A DNA stretch of 64,000 nt from positions 186,001-250,000 of the forward strand of contig CAWGPM010000001.1 in the NCBI GenBank assembly GCA_963824415.1. The letters are read 5' to 3'. This DNA is from JABDQA01 sp963824415. GTDB taxonomy: Bacteria; Desulfobacterota; Desulfobulbia; Desulfobulbales; Desulfocapsaceae. The notes beneath the pieces were generated by a model. The model made no database searches, was not told the origin of the DNA, and saw nothing but the letters and a program-made list of their open reading frames with translations. The first letter of the stretch is position 1. The number at the start of each line of letters is the position of its first letter. A program made the position numbers and the translations under genes. Below are positions 25,438 through 34,310 of this stretch, piece by piece.

Positions 25438-27651
25438 ATGTCAAGATTAGTAGCATTTGCAGCGATTCAGGGCGGTTACAAGGTCGTCTCCCAGGTCGAG
25501 GGTGAGCTTGAAAAAGCACTCAAGTCCTATGATGCCTCGACCAAGATCGGCTTCGGCAACACCGCTTATTATCTGCCGGTCATCTACTCGCTGACCGGCA
25601 TGAAATGTGAAACCATCGAAGATCTGAAAAAGCCGCTCGAGTTTGCCAGAGGACTGCTGCCCCCGCATGTCAAGGGGCAGAATCATCTGCCTTATCTCGG
25701 ACCCCTGCTGGATGCGGGTATGGCGGGAATCTTCGCCTACGAGATCAAGGAGGCCCTGCGCATCCTGAACGAGCCGGAGTTCTACACCTTTACCGAGGAT
25801 CCGGACATCGATGCGGGCAAGATCTGGGTCGGCCCGGCCGATGACACGATCCTCAGAAAACGTGGCGTGGAATTCGTCGACGGTTCGGCCCCCGGCTTTG
25901 CCGCAGTGGTCGGTGCCGCCCCGAATGCCGAGATCGCCAAGATGATTATCGAGGACTACCAGAAGAAGAGTCTCTATATTTTCTGTGCCGCCAATCACAA
26001 CGGCAAGACGGCCATCGAGCAGTGTCTCGAGGCCGGCATGCAGGTGGGTTGGAATACCCGTATCGTACCGTTTGGCCCCGACATCTCTTCAGCGGTCTTT
26101 GCCCTTGGCTTCGCCAACCGTGCCGCCATGGCCTTCGGCGGTGTGCAGCCGGGCGATTACCGCCGGATGCTGATGTATAACAAGAACCGTATCTTTGCCT
26201 TTGTCAACGCGCTCGGCGATGTCGGCACCGAATGGGCGGTGGCCGCGGCCGGTGCGGTCAACTGGGGGTTCCCGACCCTGGCCGACACCGATATTCCCGA
26301 GATCCTGCCGACCGGTATCTGCACCTACGAGCATGTGGTCGCCAATGTACCGCATAGCGAGATCTGTCAAAGGTCGGTTGAGGTGCGCGGTCTGAAGATC
26401 AACATTACTGAGATCGACATCCCGCTGGCCTTCGGTCCTGCGTTCGAGGGCGAGCGTGTGCGCGGGGCGGATCTGTATGCCCAGACGGGCGGTGGCAAAA
26501 CCCAGTGCACCGAGCTGGTCAAGATGGCCGATATGGGCCAGATCGAAGATGGCAAGGTCGAGGTGGTCGGTCCCGATATCACTGACCTGAAAGAAGGCGG
26601 CACCTTTCCGCTGGGAATTTACGTGCAGATTGCAGGCCGTGAGTTTCAGACTGATTTCGAGCCGATTATGGAGCGCCAAATTCATCATCTGATCAACTAT
26701 ATCCAGGGCATCATGCATATTGGACAGCGTGACATCTCCTGGGTGCGCATCTCCAAGGCCGCGATTGAGAAAGGCTTTACGCTGAAGGATATCGGGGTGG
26801 TTCTGCATGCCAAGTTCCATCAGGATTTCCAGAAGATCGTCGACAAGGTCCAGGTAACGCTGTACACCAAAAAAGAGGATGTTGACAAGCTTACCAAACG
26901 GGCTCGAGCCGAATACAAGATGCGTGATGAACGTGTTGATACGATGACCGATGAAGACGTGGAAACTTTTTACTCATGTACGCTTTGTCAGTCATTTGCC
27001 CCAAGTCACGTGTGCTCGGTGAGCCCGGAGCGGACCGGCCTCTGCGGAGCATACAACTGGATGGACTGCAAGGCTTCTTTCGAGATCAACCCGACCGGCC
27101 CGAACCAGCCTATTCAGAAAGGCAAGGTTCTTGATCCGGTACTTGGCCGTTTTGAAGGTGTTGATGAATTCATCAAAAGTGCTTCAAAAGGTGCCATTGA
27201 AAGTTATAACTTCTATTCAATGGTCAATGCCCCGATGACAACCTGTGGTTGCTGTGAATGCATCGCGGCGATGTTGCCGTCCTGCAACGGCGTAATGACC
27301 GTTGGCCGCGATTATGCCGGTGATACGCCTTGCGGCATGAAGTTTACTACTCTGGCGGGTGTCATGGGTGGTGGGGCGTCTTCGCCTGGGTTTGTCGGGC
27401 ATTCCAAGTTTAACATCACTCAGGGGAAATTCATCCTCGGTGATGGTGGACTTCTGCGCATGGTCTGGATGCCGAAGATTCTCAAAGATGAGATCTACGA
27501 TCGACTCAATGCCCGGGGCAAAGATATGGGTATCGAGAATTTTGCCGATATGATCGCCGATGAAACCGTCGGCCTCACCGAAGAGGAAATTCTACCGTTC
27601 CTCGAAGAGAAAGGACATCCGGCCTTGAAAATGGATCCACTGATCGCCTAA
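25438..27651 (+). CDS. acsB: Acetyl-CoA synthase (bacterial AcsB type)
   Basis: This 737-residue protein is full-length bacterial AcsB, including the N-terminal CODH-contacting domain that archaeal CdhC lacks. The A-cluster ligands are present: C514-x2-C517-x8-C526-x9-C536 for the 4Fe-4S cluster and the CGC motif (about 603-605, TTCGCCEC) for the nickel sites. The spacing is identical to the Moorella enzyme. It condenses a methyl group from the corrinoid protein, CO and CoA into acetyl-CoA, or runs in reverse during acetate oxidation. A strong GGAGG precedes the ATG. A GC-rich hairpin with a T-run follows the stop, before acsC. Confidence 0.98.
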   Translation: MSRLVAFAAIQGGYKVVSQVEGELEKALKSYDASTKIGFGNTAYYLPVIYSLTGMKCETIEDLKKPLEFARGLLPPHVKGQNHLPYLGPLLDAGMAGIFAYEIKEALRILNEPEFYTFTEDPDIDAGKIWVGPADDTILRKRGVEFVDGSAPGFAAVVGAAPNAEIAKMIIEDYQKKSLYIFCAANHNGKTAIEQCLEAGMQVGWNTRIVPFGPDISSAVFALGFANRAAMAFGGVQPGDYRRMLMYNKNRIFAFVNALGDVGTEWAVAAAGAVNWGFPTLADTDIPEILPTGICTYEHVVANVPHSEICQRSVEVRGLKINITEIDIPLAFGPAFEGERVRGADLYAQTGGGKTQCTELVKMADMGQIEDGKVEVVGPDITDLKEGGTFPLGIYVQIAGREFQTDFEPIMERQIHHLINYIQGIMHIGQRDISWVRISKAAIEKGFTLKDIGVVLHAKFHQDFQKIVDKVQVTLYTKKEDVDKLTKRARAEYKMRDERVDTMTDEDVETFYSCTLCQSFAPSHVCSVSPERTGLCGAYNWMDCKASFEINPTGPNQPIQKGKVLDPVLGRFEGVDEFIKSASKGAIESYNFYSMVNAPMTTCGCCECIAAMLPSCNGVMTVGRDYAGDTPCGMKFTTLAGVMGGGASSPGFVGHSKFNITQGKFILGDGGLLRMVWMPKILKDEIYDRLNARGKDMGIENFADMIADETVGLTEEEILPFLEEKGHPALKMDPLIA

Positions 27652-27666
27652 TAACCAACGGGCCCC

Positions 27667-27703
27667 GGCCGGCCGCGCCAATCGGGCGGCCGGCCCTGTT
27701 TTT
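27667..27703 (+). terminator. Hairpin terminator/attenuator between acsB and acsC
   Basis: GGCCGGCCGC (27667-27676) pairs perfectly with GCGGCCGGCC (27686-27695), followed by CTG and TTTTT (27699-27703). It lies inside the apparent operon and could reduce expression of the downstream genes relative to acsAB. Confidence 0.75.
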
Positions 27704-27735
27704 ATAACCCGAAAACAGAAGAGGAGAGAATACCA

Positions 27736-29077
27736 ATGGCATTAACAGGAATGCAGATCTTCAAACTCCTGCCGAAGACGAATTGTAAGGAGTGCGGGGT
27801 TCCGACATGTCTTGCCTTTGCGATGAATCTGGCATCGGGCAAGGCAGAACTCGACGCCTGCCCTTACGTTTCCGATGAGGCCCGGGCTCAACTGGAGGAG
27901 GCGGCAGCACCGCCGATTCGCCAGATTTCGGTGGGCAAAGGCGTGCGCACTGCTAAAACGGGCGGTGAGACCGTGCTCTACCGGCATGAAAAAACGTTTT
28001 ACAATCCGACCATGTTCGCCGGCCTGATTACCTCGGATACCGCGGCGAGCAGATGTCGAAGCGAAGCTCAAGGTCTGGAACGCGCTGCAGTACGAACGTG
28101 TTGGTTTTAATCTGAGGCCTGAACTGGCCGCAGTGAAAGATGTGGGAGGCGATAAAGGTGCATTTGCTTCCATCGCCAAAATGGTTGCCGAGACCTCTGA
28201 ATTCAACCTGGTTCTGATCAGTGAAGATGCGGACGTGATGGCTGCCGGTATCGAGGCCTGCGGCTCCAAGCGGCCGATCATCTATGCCGCCACCGAGAGC
28301 AATGCGGACGCCTTTGGCAAGCTGGCCCTGGACAACAATCTGCCGCTGGCGGTCAAGTCGGACTCCATTGACGGCCTGATTGCGCTTTCCGACAAACTCA
28401 CTAAAATGGGGCTCAAGGATCTGATTCTTGATCCGGGCTCGCGTGAGGTCAAGCAGGCGCTCGAGGATATGGTTGCCATGCGCCGGGCCGCTCTCAAAGG
28501 CGGCAATCGTTCGCTTGGTTTTCCAACCATCGCTTTCCCCTGCGAGATGGCCACGAATCAGGATATGGAGGCGCTTATTGCCGGCATGTATGTGGCAAAA
28601 TACGGCGGCATCGTGGTGCTCTCCGACCTGACCACCGAGGTGCTGTTTCCGTTGATGCTCGAGCGGCTCAATATCTTCACCGACCCACAGCGGCCGATGA
28701 CGGTAACCGAGGGTATCTATGAAATAGGCAATCCGGACGAGAACTCGCCGGTGCTGGTCACCACCAACTTTGCGCTAACCTACTTTATCGTCTCCGGCGA
28801 AGTTGAGGCGAGCAAAGTGCCATCCTGGCTACTGATCAAGGACTCGGAAGGACTTTCGGTCCTGACTGCCTGGGCGGCTGGCAAGTTCAGCGGCGATGAT
28901 GTCGGACTTTTTGTGAAGAAATCCGGTATCGGCGACAAGGTCAAGCATACCGAGCTGATCATTCCCGGGTATGCGGCGTCTATCGTTGCTGACGTTGAAG
29001 AGGAACTTCCCGGCTGGACGATCACCGTCGGCCCGCGGGAAGCGGCACATCTGGCCGGTTTCTTGAAGGCAAGGTAA
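27736..29077 (+). CDS. acsC: Corrinoid iron-sulfur protein large subunit, +1 frameshift near 28048
   Basis: The N-terminus has the 4Fe-4S motif C17-x2-C20-x4-C25-x16-C42 (TNCKECGVPTC...DAC) in the same positions as acetogen AcsC. The C-terminal part is the corrinoid-binding TIM-barrel plus Rossmann domain. The frame breaks within 28045-28055: the first frame ends at 28110, while the second frame carries DVEAKLKVWNALQYERVGFNLRPELAAVKDVGGDKG and continues to 29077. Total length is 1342 bases; removing one base gives exactly 446 residues, the normal family length. So either one extra base (for example the A at 28048) is a sequencing error or the gene carries a recent mutation. Since the gene is essential to this pathway, an error is more likely. 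An AGAGGAGAG precedes the start. Confidence 0.9.
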
Positions 29078-29172
29078 GTTTTGTCGCTTGCTGGTGCAAT
29101 GAGCGTTCCCAGATGGAGCGGTACACTGATCCGACTTAACGGGTTTAAATCTTATAGAGAAAAGGAGAGACT

Positions 29173-30063
29173 ATGATTCTTCATGGTGAAAGCCTGAACG
29201 TCATCTCGAAGGTGATTGGTACCGCTTACAAGGAGCGTGATCCAAAACCAATTCAGGAAGAGGCGCTTGATCAGAAAGAAAGGGGCATGGATTATATCGA
29301 CATCAACCTTGGGCCGGCCAAGAAAGATGGCCACGAGTTGATGCCCTGGGTCTGCCAGGTGGTCCAGGAAGTGGTACCGGATGTCCCCCTGTTGCTTGAT
29401 ACCTCAAACATCAACGCAATTGAGGAAGGCCTGAAAGTTTTGAAACCGGCCAAACACCCGCATATCATAAACTCCATCATGGCCCGCCCGGAACGTTATG
29501 AGGTTATGCTGCCGCTGGCCGTTAAGTATGATGCTGATATGGTTGCCTTGCTCTGGGGACCGGATGGGTTGCCGCGTGACGAAAATGAACGTGCGGCCCT
29601 GGCTGTGGAACTGATTTACGCCGCCAACGAGGCCGGCGTTGCAAACGAGCGGATCTGGGTTGACGGTATTGTCACTCCGGTGAACATCCAGCAGGCCCAG
29701 TTGGTCAGCCTGTTGAATTTTATGATGATGCTTGAAGATATCGCCCCCGGGGTTAAGTCCACCTGCGGGCTCTCCAATATTTCAAACGGCCCGCCGGTTG
29801 AACTCAGACCGATACTCAATACCACCTATATGATCATGCTTGAGCGCTATGGCATGAAGGCGGTTATCAGCGATCCATTGGATACGAACCTCACCGCCGT
29901 TGCCAAAGGTAAGCGTCCCGAGATCGTCGACATCGTTCATCAGGCCATGGACGGCACCGCCCCCGACCCGGCATCGATCGACAAGGAACTGGGCGATTAC
30001 GTGAAGACCGTCAAGGTAATCATGGGAGAGACTCTGTTCTCGGATTCCTATCTGGACATCTGA
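29173..30063 (+). CDS. acsE: Methyltetrahydrofolate:corrinoid iron-sulfur protein methyltransferase
   Basis: This 296-residue protein is a pterin-binding TIM barrel of the DHPS/MeTr family. Motifs include MDYIDINLGPAKKDG (substrate Asp and Asn), LLLDTSNINAIEEGL and STCGLSNISNGPP, the last resembling the G-N-S/N loop that binds the pterin N5 region. It moves the methyl group from methyl-H4folate to the Co(I) corrinoid protein AcsCD. AAGGAGAG lies 5 bases before the ATG. It follows acsC in the operon and is followed by a strong terminator. Confidence 0.94.
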   Translation: MILHGESLNVISKVIGTAYKERDPKPIQEEALDQKERGMDYIDINLGPAKKDGHELMPWVCQVVQEVVPDVPLLLDTSNINAIEEGLKVLKPAKHPHIINSIMARPERYEVMLPLAVKYDADMVALLWGPDGLPRDENERAALAVELIYAANEAGVANERIWVDGIVTPVNIQQAQLVSLLNFMMMLEDIAPGVKSTCGLSNISNGPPVELRPILNTTYMIMLERYGMKAVISDPLDTNLTAVAKGKRPEIVDIVHQAMDGTAPDPASIDKELGDYVKTVKVIMGETLFSDSYLDI

Positions 30064-30091
30064 TCGACAGTTTTTCCGCGTTACCGCATGG

Positions 30092-30131
30092 AAGCCCCAT
30101 TCTTAAAAAAGAATGGGGCTTTTCCTTTTTT
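30092..30131 (+). terminator. Rho-independent terminator after acsE
   Basis: AAGCCCCATTCTT (30092-30104) pairs with AAGAATGGGGCTT (30109-30121) around an AAAA loop and runs into a T-rich tract. It is a strong canonical terminator that separates acsE from the small gene and cooC. Confidence 0.93.
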
Positions 30132-30196
30132 GATGATTAGTGTTGGCCGAAATGGCCCGGATATCGTTTGAATCAATACCTTAAAAGATGGAAACC

Positions 30197-30481
30197 ATGG
30201 CAGAAAAGAACAACAACACGGAAGGCTGGGTTTGGGTAGTGGTCAGTGAAAAAGGTGAAAGCGGCCATTATCTCGGCCTTTACGACGAAGAAAAGAAAAT
30301 CAATTTCATCCCGGCATTTCCCAGCAAGGAGGCGGCCAATGACTGTTATCTCGAGCTTCCCCGGGAAAAGGGCCAAAAATACGAGGTCCAGGCCGTTCAT
30401 ATCGAGGAGTTGAACAGGGATGCCGAAGAGGGCGGTTTTACCGTGGCGCTGGTGGACAGCGACGGCAAGATCATCAAATAA
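30197..30481 (+). CDS. Small conserved-looking protein between acsE and cooC, unknown function
   Basis: This 94-residue acidic protein begins MAEKNNNTEGWVWVVVSEKGESGHYLGLYDEEKKINFIPAFPSKEAANDCYLELPREKG. It has no membrane segment, signal peptide or metal-binding Cys cluster (a single Cys). The alternating hydrophobic pattern suggests a small beta-rich fold. The start at 30197 (GGAAACC just upstream) is chosen over an ATG three codons earlier. It lies 39 bases before cooC and after the acsE terminator, so it may be cotranscribed with cooC and could be a CODH maturation accessory. I do not recognise the family. Confidence 0.7.
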   Translation: MAEKNNNTEGWVWVVVSEKGESGHYLGLYDEEKKINFIPAFPSKEAANDCYLELPREKGQKYEVQAVHIEELNRDAEEGGFTVALVDSDGKIIK

Positions 30482-30520
30482 CTGGAAGCTGCGCTCCATT
30501 GCAAGCCCTGGAGATAAATC

Positions 30521-31300
30521 ATGGGATTGAAAATAGCAATAGGTGGAAAGGGCGGTGTTGGCAAGACCACGGTCTCAGCACTGTTGGCCCGAACCCTGGC
30601 CGCGGACCCCGACAACAAAGTGATTGCGATCGATGCCGACCCGGTTTCCAACCTGGCAGCCGGGCTTGGCATCGACGAGCGCGAGCCGATTACCCCGATC
30701 GCCGAGCTGCGTGAGCTGATTGCCGAGCGAACCGGCGCTGAACCGGGAACCATGGGCGGCTTCTTCTCGCTGAACCCTAAAGTGGATGACATACCTGATA
30801 GGTTTTCCCGTGAACGCGATCGAGTCAAACTGCTGGTTATGGGAACGGTTCAACAGGGCGGTTCGGGCTGTATCTGCCCGGAGTCGACCATCCTGAAAGC
30901 CTTGATGAATCATCTGGTGCTCTTTCGCGATGACATCGTGCTGATGGACATGGAGGCCGGGGTCGAGCATCTGGGCCGGGCCACTTCGGCCTCGGTTGAT
31001 GCCCTGGTGATCGTGGTCAATCCCGGCTCCCGCAGCAGGGTGGCCGCGGATAAAATAAGAAAGCTCGGTCTCGATGTGGGCATCAAACGGATCGTGATTC
31101 TCGGTAACCGGGTTCGCGACGAGGAAGATAAGGAGCTAATTCAGTCGACGCTCAGCGACTTTGAGATCATCGGCTATCTGCCCGAGGACGAAGAGATCAT
31201 CAACGCTGACCGCCTAGGCAGACGACCGTTTGACGATATAAATCAGGCACCGGCCGAGCTCTTTGCGGTTGCCTCGCAGCTGATGTCGTATCGAAAATAA
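30521..31300 (+). CDS. cooC: CooC-type CODH nickel-insertion ATPase
   Basis: This 259-residue MinD/ParA-family ATPase has the deviant Walker A GGKGGVGKTT (residues about 8-17), a GCIC motif (about 120) matching the CxC that binds metal in CooC dimers, and the Walker B-like IVLMDMEAGVEHLGR. CooC/AcsF hydrolyses ATP to load nickel into the C-cluster of CODH. Genomic position after the CODH/ACS structural genes supports it. GGAG lies 7 bases before the ATG. Confidence 0.94.
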   Translation: MGLKIAIGGKGGVGKTTVSALLARTLAADPDNKVIAIDADPVSNLAAGLGIDEREPITPIAELRELIAERTGAEPGTMGGFFSLNPKVDDIPDRFSRERDRVKLLVMGTVQQGGSGCICPESTILKALMNHLVLFRDDIVLMDMEAGVEHLGRATSASVDALVIVVNPGSRSRVAADKIRKLGLDVGIKRIVILGNRVRDEEDKELIQSTLSDFEIIGYLPEDEEIINADRLGRRPFDDINQAPAELFAVASQLMSYRK

Positions 31301-31454
31301 GCGCTGTACCAGGACAGAACATGGCAGAAACAGTTGTCTTGGTTTGCGCTGTGGAGCCGCGGCCTGTCCCTGGGCTCACTCGCTGTCTATAGCCCTTTTC
31401 CGTACATTCCATCTAACATTTGGTTGCACGCTTGTAGCTCCTGGTGCACGCCGG

Positions 31455-31919
31455 TCAGCAGATCTCAGCAAGAACTGCGCCGCACTGCTCAAGCAGATCG
31501 TGCGGGTTTATTTCAATTTCCAGCCCCCGCCTGCCGCCGCTGACAAAGATGGTCTCATGTTTGTCGGCTGAAGTGTCTATTATCGTTCGCAAATGTTTTC
31601 TCTGGGCCAGCGGGCTCACCCCGCCCAGCACATAGCCGGTCGAAGCGGCAACCGCTCTGGCGTCGGCCAAGGTTGCTTTTTTGGCCCCGCACTGCCGGGC
31701 CAGCAGCTTTAGGTTGAGCTGGGTGACAACCGGTAAAATGGCCACAACCAGTTCCCGGTCATCGAGCTGAACGACCAGCGTTTTAAACACCCGCTGCGGA
31801 TCGAGCGCCAGCTTCTCAGCGGCCTCGAGCCCGTAGGACTGGTGCTTCGGGTCATGGCTGTACTTGTGCAGCCGGAACGCGACTTTGTGCTTTTTCAGAT
31901 AATTGACAGCTGGAGTCAT
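31455..31919 (-). CDS. ybaK: YbaK/EbsC-type aminoacyl-tRNA deacylase (Cys-tRNA(Pro))
   Basis: This 154-residue single-domain protein matches YbaK: N-terminal MTPAVNYLKKHKVAFRLHKYSHD, the VFKTLVV segment with the catalytic-region Lys, and the GYVLGGVSPLAQR motif of the INS superfamily. YbaK hydrolyses mischarged Cys-tRNA(Pro). It is cytoplasmic and stands alone on the minus strand, convergent with cooC. No strong Shine-Dalgarno is visible. Confidence 0.93.
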   Translation of the reverse strand: MTPAVNYLKKHKVAFRLHKYSHDPKHQSYGLEAAEKLALDPQRVFKTLVVQLDDRELVVAILPVVTQLNLKLLARQCGAKKATLADARAVAASTGYVLGGVSPLAQRKHLRTIIDTSADKHETIFVSGGRRGLEIEINPHDLLEQCGAVLAEIC

Positions 31920-32137
31920 GACGTTTCAGAGTTCAGACCTGACTAGTTTAGAGCAGCCTGACGATAGTTGCAAACATGACGACAAGAAACGGCGGCCTGA
32001 TGATGCGGGCCCCTTTTTTCATGGCCAGAGCTGAGCCAAACCCTGCCTCGATGGATGGTAGCGCCTGTCAGGTGATAGAGATTAAAGAAGGGATTGCTTC
32101 GACGCATGGCGAGATCGGACCGCAATCCTGCGGCCGG

Positions 32138-32175
32138 AAAAAACCCCGGTGAAAACCGCTGGTTTCCATCCGGGG
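32138..32175 (-). terminator. Minus-strand terminator after the 60-residue gene
   Basis: Reading the minus strand, CCCCGG...AAACC pairs with GGTTT...CCGGGG (plus-strand arms about 32144-32156 and 32162-32175), followed by six T residues (A-run 32138-32143 on plus). It closes the transcript of the small gene at 32205. Confidence 0.8.
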
Positions 32176-32204
32176 CCTCGTGTTAGCTGGTACTGGTATG
32201 GGTA

Positions 32205-32387
32205 TCAGTCTTCGATATTGAAACGGGCGACTTCTTTCTGGCCGGGGATGTATTCGCCGACCGGGACCAGTTTTTTATTGGTCTTGACACAGTCAATGAT
32301 CACTTTCCAGAGCGCGTCGAGATCCTGGGCTTCCTTTTCCGTTTCAGGTGTCAGTTCAACCAATGTCTTATCGCGGGTTATTTTCAT
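32205..32387 (-). CDS. Small 60-residue protein, unknown function
   Basis: MKITRDKTLVELTPETEKEAQDLDALWKVIIDCVKTNKKL and a short tail encode a small, soluble, mixed alpha/beta protein with one Cys and no recognised domain. The gene is supported by a good Shine-Dalgarno (GAGAGGGA, 4 bases before ATG) and a canonical terminator 30 bases after the stop, so it looks like a self-contained transcription unit. I do not recognise the family. Confidence 0.75.
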   Translation of the reverse strand: MKITRDKTLVELTPETEKEAQDLDALWKVIIDCVKTNKKLVPVGEYIPGQKEVARFNIED

Positions 32388-32770
32388 GGTTCCCTCTCAA
32401 TTGAGTTTTTCTGATACTATCCTGGAGACTGCCTGCAGCAAAATTGCTGTTAGTATAGCTGATTATTAAAAATGTGGTTGAGCCAGAGCTGCCAGCCTGC
32501 TGAATAAATTCGTAAAGCGTGAAGCGAGCGCTGCACCGCTTCGAATTCCAGGTGCCGTTTAATGGCACTGGTGAGGCAAGACGACCGTCAGCTCCAATGG
32601 CATAGCTAACCAATAAGGCATTATTGCGAATTTGCCAATATCATTTTGGATTTCAGACTATTTCCCCAAAACGAAAAGGAAATAAATAGTGACAAGAAAC
32701 GCCAGAGGATTACAGTTCTGTGATGTGCGACTGCAGGCGCAGATGATGATCACCCGAACAAGGCTACAAT
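32388..32770. other. 383-base intergenic region, divergent promoters and small inverted repeats
   Basis: This region separates the 60-residue gene (-) from the MetE-like operon (+). It contains two adjacent short hairpins without T-runs: GAAGCG...CGCTTC (about 32521-32542) and GTGCC...GGCAC (about 32551-32567). No open frame is convincing. Nothing identifies the promoter or regulator of the selenoprotein operon. Confidence 0.4.
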
Positions 32771-33841
32771 ATGTCTCGATTTACCCCGAAATGTCTGCCT
32801 GTGCTGATTGGCAGCCTGCCCCACCGCGAGCACCAGGAGGCGGTTGAGCTGATTTTTGCGCAGACTCCTGATATCCCGCTCTGGCCTCAGTTGCCCTGTC
32901 ATAAAGAAGAGGGCATGCTGCTGCAGTTCCTTCCCGGTATGCCGGGAATCACCAACCGGCAGGACAAGATATTCGTTGATACCTCCACACCTGGTTTTGA
33001 GGCAGAATTACTCGCTTTTTTCGAAGAGTATATCGGGGTAGAGGAAGGCATAATTGAGCTTGAGTCTTCGCGTTTTAAAATGTCGCCGGCCGAAGCGGCA
33101 GGCTTTTTCGCGTTTTTAAGCGAAGCGGCCGGCCGGGTGGACTCCCTGGTGGCGCTCAAAGGTCAGGTGACAGGACCGATCACCTTCTGTACCGGCCTGG
33201 TGGACCAGGACGGCCGGGCCTTGTTTTACGATGAACAGATACGCGATACCGCAATAAAGCTGCTCAGCCTGAAGGCCAGATATCAGACCAGGATGATGGC
33301 CCAGGTTAAACCCCAGCCGCTGGTCTTCTTCGATGAACCCGGTCTGGCCGGGTTTGGCTCGTCTGCCTTCATCACGATTACCCCAGAGGATATTCACAAT
33401 TGTTTCAGCGAAGTGTTTGCCGGAGTCAAAGCAGAAGGGGGACTGACCGGCGTACATGTCTGCGCCAATACCGAATGGCCGATTATTTTCGATTCAGACG
33501 TCGATATCGTCAGTTTCGATGCCTATTCATATTTCGATAAACTGATGCTGTTTCCCGACCAGCTTCGTGCGTTTCTACTGCGGGGCGGCATTCTGGCCAG
33601 TGGAATCGTGCCGACCTCGCCGGAGTACATCGAACTGGAAAATAGCAGTTCGCTGGTCGACAAGTGGTACGAGCAGCTCGTCCAGCTCGAAGATATCGGC
33701 ATTGCCAGAGCGTTTGTCTTCGAGCAGACGCTGATTACGCCGAGCTGTGGGACGGGCACGGTCACCCTGGAACAGGCTGAACGAGTTCTCAGGCTCACCC
33801 GGGAGGTGTCCCAGACAATCAGACAGGGTTTTGAATCATGA
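32771..33841 (+). CDS. MetE C-terminal-like (UROD/MetE superfamily) methyltransferase
   Basis: This 356-residue TIM-barrel protein resembles the catalytic half of cobalamin-independent methionine synthase and related archaeal MetE-like proteins. It retains probable zinc ligands: H229 and C231 (GVHVCANTEW) and C326 (ITPSCGTGTV), with a VSFDAYSYFDKL segment between. It lacks the N-terminal folate-binding half of MetE, so the methyl donor may be a corrinoid protein or another small molecule. The stop overlaps the start of the next gene (ATGA), showing translational coupling to the 128-residue protein and the DUF166 selenoprotein. The substrate is unknown; true methionine synthesis is only one option. 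Confidence 0.78.
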   Translation: MSRFTPKCLPVLIGSLPHREHQEAVELIFAQTPDIPLWPQLPCHKEEGMLLQFLPGMPGITNRQDKIFVDTSTPGFEAELLAFFEEYIGVEEGIIELESSRFKMSPAEAAGFFAFLSEAAGRVDSLVALKGQVTGPITFCTGLVDQDGRALFYDEQIRDTAIKLLSLKARYQTRMMAQVKPQPLVFFDEPGLAGFGSSAFITITPEDIHNCFSEVFAGVKAEGGLTGVHVCANTEWPIIFDSDVDIVSFDAYSYFDKLMLFPDQLRAFLLRGGILASGIVPTSPEYIELENSSSLVDKWYEQLVQLEDIGIARAFVFEQTLITPSCGTGTVTLEQAERVLRLTREVSQTIRQGFES

Positions 33842-34224
33842 GTGCAGCCGCCATTAGTCTCAGCTACGAGGATGTTGTTAGTGGCGACTGCCTGTGTGCG
33901 TTGATCGTTCCGGCCCAGGCACTTGATGAGCCGGGTTATATCAAGGGGGTAAGTGCAGCCGGTTCCTCCAGCAAACATGAATTTCACGCCCTGGCTCAGA
34001 CGGCCTACTACCAGTTTCAGGATGATGAACTCAAGGTGGAACTCACCCGCGCTCCTCTGGAGATTGAATGTGACGATGTGCATGAGTTAGTCGAGAGCGG
34101 GATGGTAATCTATCGCGATGAACAGGGCAGTATCAGAGCAGTCGCTCATCAGGGGCTGAATCTGAGGAAACTGCTCGAGGCGGCCAACCGCTTCTGCACC
34201 CGCTGGATTCGCCTGGATATCTGA
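33838..34224 (+). CDS. Unknown 128-residue protein coupled to MetE-like gene
   Basis: It starts at the ATGA overlap with the MetE-like gene, which strongly supports translation. The protein is soluble and acidic, begins MSAAAISLSYEDVVSGDCLCALIVPAQALDEPGY and contains a C-x-C near residue 18-20. It has no recognised domain. The C-terminal ~50 residues alternate charged and hydrophobic positions (HELVESGMVIYRDEQGSIRAVAHQGLNLRKLLEAANRFC), compatible with a small alpha/beta fold. Conserved coupling would suggest it works with the neighbouring methyltransferase-like and DUF166 proteins. Function unknown. Confidence 0.75.
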   Translation: MSAAAISLSYEDVVSGDCLCALIVPAQALDEPGYIKGVSAAGSSSKHEFHALAQTAYYQFQDDELKVELTRAPLEIECDDVHELVESGMVIYRDEQGSIRAVAHQGLNLRKLLEAANRFCTRWIRLDI

Positions 34225-34310
34225 GGGCGATCTATTTTGCTTGGGCAGTTAATAAGCAGGCACGCTTATGGGGATGATATGTGCAAGGATACAGGCTGGA
34301 ATCAATAATC

